A DNA stretch of 10,175 nucleotides, taken from positions 1-10,175 of the forward strand of contig CAIYHK010000339.1 in the NCBI GenBank assembly GCA_903925985.1. The letters run 5' to 3'. A program made the position numbers and the translations under genes. The notes under the pieces are model-generated. The model saw nothing but the letters and a program-made list of their open reading frames with translations, did not search any database and was not told the origin of the DNA. This DNA comes from an uncultured Actinomycetes bacterium (GTDB lineage: Bacteria; Actinomycetota; Acidimicrobiia; Acidimicrobiales; Ilumatobacteraceae). Position 1 is the first letter of the stretch. Every line of letters begins with the position of its first letter. This document shows positions 6,854 to 10,175 of the stretch, piece after piece.

Positions 6854-7039
6854 ATGGCTAAGAAGTCTCTGATCAACAAAGCGAACAGCACACCGAAGTA
6901 CAAGGTGCGTGCTTACACACGTTGCCGTCGTTGCGGTCGCGCGCGTTCAGTTTTCCGTAAGTTCGGCCTTTGCCGTTTGTGCCTGCGCGAGCTCGTGCAT
7001 GCCGGCGAAGTTCCGGGCGTAACCAAGGCCAGCTGGTAG
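6854..7039 (+). CDS. rpsN: 30S ribosomal protein S14, zinc-binding type (type Z)
   Basis: S14 lies in the 30S head and is needed for late assembly. The product has only 61 residues, the length of the short form, while the zinc-independent form has about 100. Four cysteines form the zinc ribbon: Cys24 and Cys27 (CRRC) and Cys40 and Cys43 (CRLC). The end [16 protein letters not shown] is typical. Many actinobacteria also carry a cysteine-free paralogue used under zinc shortage, but none is in this window. The strong GAGGAG site at 6838-6843 sets the start at 6854. The stop is TAG, one of two in the cluster. The symbol rpsZ is also used. Confidence 0.98.
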   Translation: MAKKSLINKANSTPKYKVRAYTRCRRCGRARSVFRKFGLCRLCLRELVHAGEVPGVTKASW

Positions 7040-7049
7040 GTGATACGAC

Positions 7050-7451
7050 ATGATGACTGATCCCATCGCCGACATGCTGACCCGCATCCGTAACGCAAAC
7101 GTGCAGATGCACGACAGCGTGAAGATGCCGTCTTCCAAGCAGAAGGTCGCACTCGCCAAGATCCTCCAGCAAGAGGGCTACATCGACACATTCGAAGTTG
7201 CCACTGCTGACAAGGGTCCGGGCCAAGTGCTCACAATCAAGATGAAGTACTCCGATGACCGCATCCGCACAATCTCTGGATTGCGCCGCGTGTCAACACC
7301 GGGTCTTCGCGTTTACCGCAATTCCACCGCTGTACCTCGGGTACTCGGCGGTCTTGGAGTTGCTGTCCTATCCACCAGCCAGGGTCTCATGACCGACCGC
7401 GAAGCGCGCAAGCGCAAGGTCGGCGGCGAGATTCTTTGCTACGTGTGGTGA
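7050..7451 (+). CDS. rpsH: 30S ribosomal protein S8
   Basis: S8 binds helix 21 of 16S rRNA in the platform and, in E. coli, represses the spc operon by binding near the rplE start. The product has 133 residues. It starts [18 protein letters not shown], with the conserved [12 protein letters not shown] block, and ends with the signature [20 protein letters not shown] near 104-123, followed by GGEILCYVW. Two ATG codons stand in tandem (7050 and 7053). AGG at 7038-7040 gives better spacing for the first, so I chose that one; the second is possible. I did not detect an S8-like binding hairpin at the rplE start by eye. Confidence 0.97.
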   Translation: MMTDPIADMLTRIRNANVQMHDSVKMPSSKQKVALAKILQQEGYIDTFEVATADKGPGQVLTIKMKYSDDRIRTISGLRRVSTPGLRVYRNSTAVPRVLGGLGVAVLSTSQGLMTDREARKRKVGGEILCYVW

Positions 7452-7460
7452 TCGAGGAGT
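7449..7460 (+). promoter_or_regulatory. Stop plus ribosome binding site module before rplF
   Basis: TGATCGAGGAGT is identical to 6833-6844. It holds the rpsH stop and a GAGGAG site at 7454-7459, nine bases before the rplF ATG. Confidence 0.75.
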
Positions 7461-7468
7461 GACCAACT

Positions 7469-8011
7469 ATGTCTCGTATCGGTAAAGCCCCAATCACTGT
7501 TCCCTCTGGTGTTGAAGTCAACATCTCTGCCGGTGTTGTTTCAGTTAAAGGCCCAAAGGGTGCCCTTAGCCGCGAAATTCCAGGTGAAATCATCGTCCGC
7601 AAGGAAGAGAACACCGTGCTCGTCGAGCGTCCTGACGATTCGCGTCAGAACCGCGCACTGCACGGCCTCACCCGCACACTTGTTGCCAACATGGTCACTG
7701 GTGTGACTGATGGTTTCGTCAAGGAACTCGACATCGTCGGCGTTGGTTACCGCGCTGAAGCTCAGGGCTCAAATGCACTGAAGCTTGCGCTCGGTTTCTC
7801 ACACCCAGTAGTCGTAAAAGCTCCAGACGGTGTCACCTTCGAAGTTCCCCAGCCCACACGAATCGTGATCAAGGGCATTAATAAGGAAGTTGTCGGCCAG
7901 GTTGCCGCCAACATCCGTTCCATCCGCAAGCCCGAGCCTTACAAGGGCAAGGGTGTCCGTTACCTGGATGAGCGCGTAATGCGCAAGGCCGGCAAGACGG
8001 GCAAGAAGTAG
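7469..8011 (+). CDS. rplF: 50S ribosomal protein L6
   Basis: L6 lies near the sarcin-ricin loop and the elongation factor site of the 50S subunit. The 180-residue length is standard. It starts [20 protein letters not shown]. The linker between the two L6 repeats contains [14 protein letters not shown] at about 87-100, and the C-terminal signature [11 protein letters not shown] lies at 156-166. The lysine-rich end (AGKTGKK) is normal. GAGGAG at 7454-7459 supports the ATG at 7469. The stop is TAG. Confidence 0.98.
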   Translation: MSRIGKAPITVPSGVEVNISAGVVSVKGPKGALSREIPGEIIVRKEENTVLVERPDDSRQNRALHGLTRTLVANMVTGVTDGFVKELDIVGVGYRAEAQGSNALKLALGFSHPVVVKAPDGVTFEVPQPTRIVIKGINKEVVGQVAANIRSIRKPEPYKGKGVRYLDERVMRKAGKTGKK

Positions 8012-8025
8012 TCGGTAGGTATCGC

Positions 8026-8391
8026 ATGAGCAATATGTCTGAAGTCCGTCGTACAAACCGCCAGCGTCGTCACCGTCGCGTGCGCAAGAAGATTCACGGC
8101 ACAGCAGCGCGTCCGCGTCTCGCTGTTTATCGTTCCAACAAGCACCTCACGTTGCAGTTGATTGATGATGATCTTGGTCGCACAATCGCCTCTGCTTCAT
8201 CGGTGGAAACCGGTGAGCGCGACAAGGGTGGTGCAACTGTTGATGCCGCCAAGCGTCTCGGTGGATTGCTTGCCGAGCGCGCAAAGGCCGCCGGCGTCAC
8301 CAAGGTCGTGTTCGACCGCGGTGGTTACCTCTATCACGGTCGTATTGCGGCTGTAGCTGAAGCTGCCCGCGAGGCAGGTCTGGAGTTCTGA
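8026..8391 (+). CDS. rplR: 50S ribosomal protein L18
   Basis: L18 binds 5S rRNA and, with L5 and L25, links it to the 50S central protuberance. The 121-residue product has a very basic N-terminal arm ([19 protein letters not shown] at about 7-25), then [20 protein letters not shown] at 29-48 and the C-terminal [20 protein letters not shown] at 94-113. ATG 8026 is preferred because TAGG at 8016-8019 is well placed; a second in-frame ATG at 8035 would remove three residues and is possible. The stop overlaps the rpsE start by one base. Confidence 0.97.
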   Translation: MSNMSEVRRTNRQRRHRRVRKKIHGTAARPRLAVYRSNKHLTLQLIDDDLGRTIASASSVETGERDKGGATVDAAKRLGGLLAERAKAAGVTKVVFDRGGYLYHGRIAAVAEAAREAGLEF

Positions 8392-8960
8392 TGAGCAACG
8401 TAACAACAACCACTCCCGCCGAACCCGGCGCACTGCGCGAGTCACGCGTCATCACGATCAACCGCGTTGCCAAGGTGGTTAAGGGCGGTCGTCGCTTTTC
8501 ATTCACCGCACTCGTAGTTGTCGGAGATGGCAACGGTCGCGTTGGTCTCGGCTACGGCAAGGCAAAAGAAGTGCCGTTGGCAATCCAAAAAGGCACCGAA
8601 GAAGCGAAGAAGAATCTTTTCGATGTCGCTCTCGCAGGTAGCACCATCACACATCCAATTCTCGGAGTGTCTGGTGCAGGCCGCGTGCTTTTGAAGCCTG
8701 CTGCTCCTGGTACTGGTGTTATCGCCGGTGGTGCAGCACGAGTGATCCTCGAAGAGGCTGGCATTCACGACGTGCTTGCTAAGTCACTTGGTTCAGCAAA
8801 TGCAATCAACGTTGCACGCGCCACCATCGAGGGTCTTAAGTCACTGCAGCGCCCTGATGTGGTTGCAAAGCGTCGCGGCATCGCCGCTGACACCTTCGTT
8901 CCTAAGGGCATGTTGAAGGCATATAACGACCGCAAGAACTCAGGTGGAGCAGCTCACTGA
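8391..8960 (+). CDS. rpsE: 30S ribosomal protein S5
   Basis: S5 is part of the mRNA entry channel with S3 and S4 and affects decoding accuracy. The 189-residue product has a short, variable N-terminus ([20 protein letters not shown]), then the double-stranded RNA-binding-like domain with [20 protein letters not shown] at about 29-48, and [20 protein letters not shown]. The C-terminal domain shows [19 protein letters not shown] (107-125) and [15 protein letters not shown] (135-149). The tail past residue 160 is about 20 residues longer than in E. coli. The ATG overlaps the rplR stop by one base; GGAG is only five bases upstream. Confidence 0.98.
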   Translation: MSNVTTTTPAEPGALRESRVITINRVAKVVKGGRRFSFTALVVVGDGNGRVGLGYGKAKEVPLAIQKGTEEAKKNLFDVALAGSTITHPILGVSGAGRVLLKPAAPGTGVIAGGAARVILEEAGIHDVLAKSLGSANAINVARATIEGLKSLQRPDVVAKRRGIAADTFVPKGMLKAYNDRKNSGGAAH

Positions 8961-8962
8961 TC

Positions 8963-9154
8963 ATGGCTACAGAAAAAACCATCACTGTCACACAGGTTCG
9001 CTCGAAGATCGGCGTCAAGCCCAAAGCACGCGGCACACTCCGCGCACTTGGCCTTGGTCGTATCGGCGACACCAACACGCTTCCTGATCGTCCCGAGATT
9101 CGTGGGATGATCGCACGCGTGCCGCACCTCATCACGGTTTCGGAAGAAGCCTGA
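8963..9154 (+). CDS. rpmD: 50S ribosomal protein L30
   Basis: L30 is a small 50S protein that is absent from some bacterial groups but normal in actinobacteria. The 63-residue product has the family pattern ITVTQVRSKIGVKPKARGTL at about 7-26, then LRALGLGRIGDTNTLPD, and ends MIARVPHLITVSEEA. ATG 8963 follows the rpsE stop by two bases. The nearest ribosome binding site, GGAG at 8946-8949, is 13 bases upstream, longer than usual, so coupling to rpsE may help initiation. Confidence 0.95.
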   Translation: MATEKTITVTQVRSKIGVKPKARGTLRALGLGRIGDTNTLPDRPEIRGMIARVPHLITVSEEA

Positions 9155-9182
9155 GCAAGAGATCTCTGAAAGAGGAAATGTC

Positions 9183-9671
9183 ATGCGAGTAGACGAACTT
9201 TCACCATCACCAGGCGCTAAGAAAAAGCCAAAGCGCGTTGGTCGTGGTATCGGCGGTAAGGGCGGCAAGACCGCTGGCCGTGGTACCAAGGGTCAGTACG
9301 CACGTAACACTGTTGCGCGTGGTTTTGAAGGTGGCCAGATGCCACTCAAGCAGCGCGTTCCAAAGTTGAAGGGCTTCAACAACCCCTTCCGTGTGGAGTA
9401 CCAAGCGATCAACCTCGATGCAATTAGCGAAGTCGGCCTGACCGAAGTGACTCCCGAGTCACTATTCAAGGCTGGCGTTGCGCACAAGGGCACCTTTATC
9501 AAGGTCCTGGCACGCGGCGAGATCAAAAAGGCAGTGAATGTTCACGCTCACGCCGTATCCAAGGCCGCCGAAGCAGCAATCACCGCTGCTGGTGGTACGG
9601 TCACAATCATTCCTCTGCCGTATGCGCAGGGGCGTCCGCCGGTAAAGGGTAACCAGTTCACCAACCGTTGA
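9183..9671 (+). CDS. rplO: 50S ribosomal protein L15
   Basis: L15 is a late-assembly 50S protein whose basic N-terminal arm runs deep into 23S rRNA. The 162-residue product has a glycine- and lysine-rich arm (KKKPKRVGRGIGGKGGKTAG at about 13-32, then RGTKGQYARN), the FEGGQMPLKQRVPKLKGFNN block at 48-67 and the C-terminal signature VLARGEIKKAVNVHAHAVSK at 108-127. The C-terminus is a little longer than in E. coli, ending in QGRPPVKGNQFTNR. AGAGGAA at 9171-9177 sits seven bases or less from the ATG at 9183. The 28-base spacer from rpmD is the widest inside the ribosomal gene run. Confidence 0.98.
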   Translation: MRVDELSPSPGAKKKPKRVGRGIGGKGGKTAGRGTKGQYARNTVARGFEGGQMPLKQRVPKLKGFNNPFRVEYQAINLDAISEVGLTEVTPESLFKAGVAHKGTFIKVLARGEIKKAVNVHAHAVSKAAEAAITAAGGTVTIIPLPYAQGRPPVKGNQFTNR

Positions 9672-9723
9672 TCGTAAGGTCATGTTGTTGTCTGGGAACC
9701 TCTAAAGCACAAAGGAGCACCGC
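9672..9723 (+). promoter_or_regulatory. Spacer between rplO and secY, with secY ribosome binding site and a possible 7-codon mini-frame
   Basis: This 52-base spacer is the largest gap downstream of rplC. AAAGGAG at 9711-9717 is a strong ribosome binding site for the secY GTG, with six bases between. A short frame, ATG 9682 to TAA 9705 (MLLSGNL), has AAGG directly upstream at 9676-9679 and is in frame with secY. It may be chance. I see no terminator hairpin or clear promoter, so read-through from the ribosomal genes is expected. Confidence 0.6.
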
Positions 9724-10175
9724 GTGTTTTCCAACTTGAAGAACATCTTCAAGGTCGCGGATCTGCGTAACAAGATCCTGTTCACGATGTTCATCGTGTT
9801 GATCTACCGATTCGGTACCGCAATTCGTGTTCCTGGTGTTGATGGACAGGCTGTGCAGCAGTTGAAATCAGCTGCTGATACTCAAGGTGCACTCGGATTT
9901 CTTAACCTGTTCTCAGGTGGAGCCTTTAGCTCTTTCTCCATTTTCGCGCTCGGCATCATGCCTTACATTACGGCCAGCATCATCATGCAGGTGCTTGGTG
10001 TAGTTATTCCAAAGCTCGAAGAGTGGCAGCAGATGGGTGCGGTGGGTCAACGCAAGATCACCCAGACCACTCGATACGTTGCAATTGGTATCGCCACACT
10101 CCAGGGCGCTGGCTTGACCTTCATCTTTGGTCAAGGTAATGGCAGCGCATTCTTTGGTGCAGCGGCACAGGCGCC
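9724..10175 (+). CDS. secY: Protein translocase subunit SecY (N-terminal part, cut at the window edge)
   Basis: SecY is the channel of the SecYEG translocon in the cytoplasmic membrane. The frame starts at GTG 9724 and stays open to the last base, giving 150 whole codons of an expected 430 or so. It begins MFSNLKNIFKVADLRNKILF, followed by the first membrane helix (LFTMFIVLIYRFGTAIRVPG at about 19-38). FLNLFSGGAFSSFSIFALGI (59-78) is the conserved plug and second-helix region, and MPYITASIIMQVLGVVIPKL (79-98) completes it. GQRKITQTTRYVAIG then leads into the third helix. The AAAGGAG site at 9711-9717 supports the GTG start. secY after rplO is the standard order, with adk, map and infA commonly next, outside this window. 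Confidence 0.97.
   Translation, partial: MFSNLKNIFKVADLRNKILFTMFIVLIYRFGTAIRVPGVDGQAVQQLKSAADTQGALGFLNLFSGGAFSSFSIFALGIMPYITASIIMQVLGVVIPKLEEWQQMGAVGQRKITQTTRYVAIGIATLQGAGLTFIFGQGNGSAFFGAAAQA

Noticed and set aside
1..10175. Mobile element, CRISPR array, defence genes or other accessory system
   Set aside because: No transposase, direct repeat array, tRNA or atypical gene is visible; apart from the left 444 bases the window is fully occupied by core genes.

Overview
The window is an almost complete bacterial S10-spc ribosomal protein gene cluster. It runs rplC to secY on the plus strand, with one partial divergent gene at the left edge. The long acidic tails on L22 and S3, the zinc-finger form of S14, the moderately high GC (upper fifties by eye), the TGA-rich stop codons and the coding style suggest a Gram-positive actinobacterium, possibly from the Acidimicrobiia side. 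This placement is inferred from protein character only; no search was run.

Layout. Positions 1-101 (minus strand) hold the first 33 codons of a small gene of unknown function. Positions 102-444 form a divergent intergenic region with no gene. It is rich in inverted repeats: three GC-rich hairpins at 191-254 and a strong one at 378-410, just before rplC. From 445 to 9671, twenty ribosomal protein genes follow with no gap over 28 bases: rplC, rplD, rplW, rplB, rpsS, rplV, rpsC, rplP, rpmC, rpsQ, rplN, rplX, rplE, rpsN (type Z), rpsH, rplF, rplR, rpsE, rpmD, rplO. After a 52-base spacer, secY begins at 9724 (GTG) and runs off the right edge.

How the genes work together. All twenty encode structural proteins of the 30S or 50S subunit, and secY encodes the core of the translocon that receives membrane and secreted proteins at the tunnel exit. 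Six junctions overlap by one base (TGATG or TAATG) and rpsQ/rplN by four (ATGA), which points to translational coupling. The boundary that separates the S10 and spc operons in Escherichia coli (rpsQ/rplN) is sealed here, so the block probably behaves as one long transcription unit.

What stands out. rpsJ (S10), the usual first gene, is not in front of rplC. The leader contains strong hairpins that could be a regulatory site. L22, S3 and L5 carry tails beyond the usual core. Two junctions share an identical 12-base stop-plus-ribosome-binding-site module. I see no mobile element, CRISPR array, tRNA, rRNA or novel multi-gene system. This is a core, conserved region.
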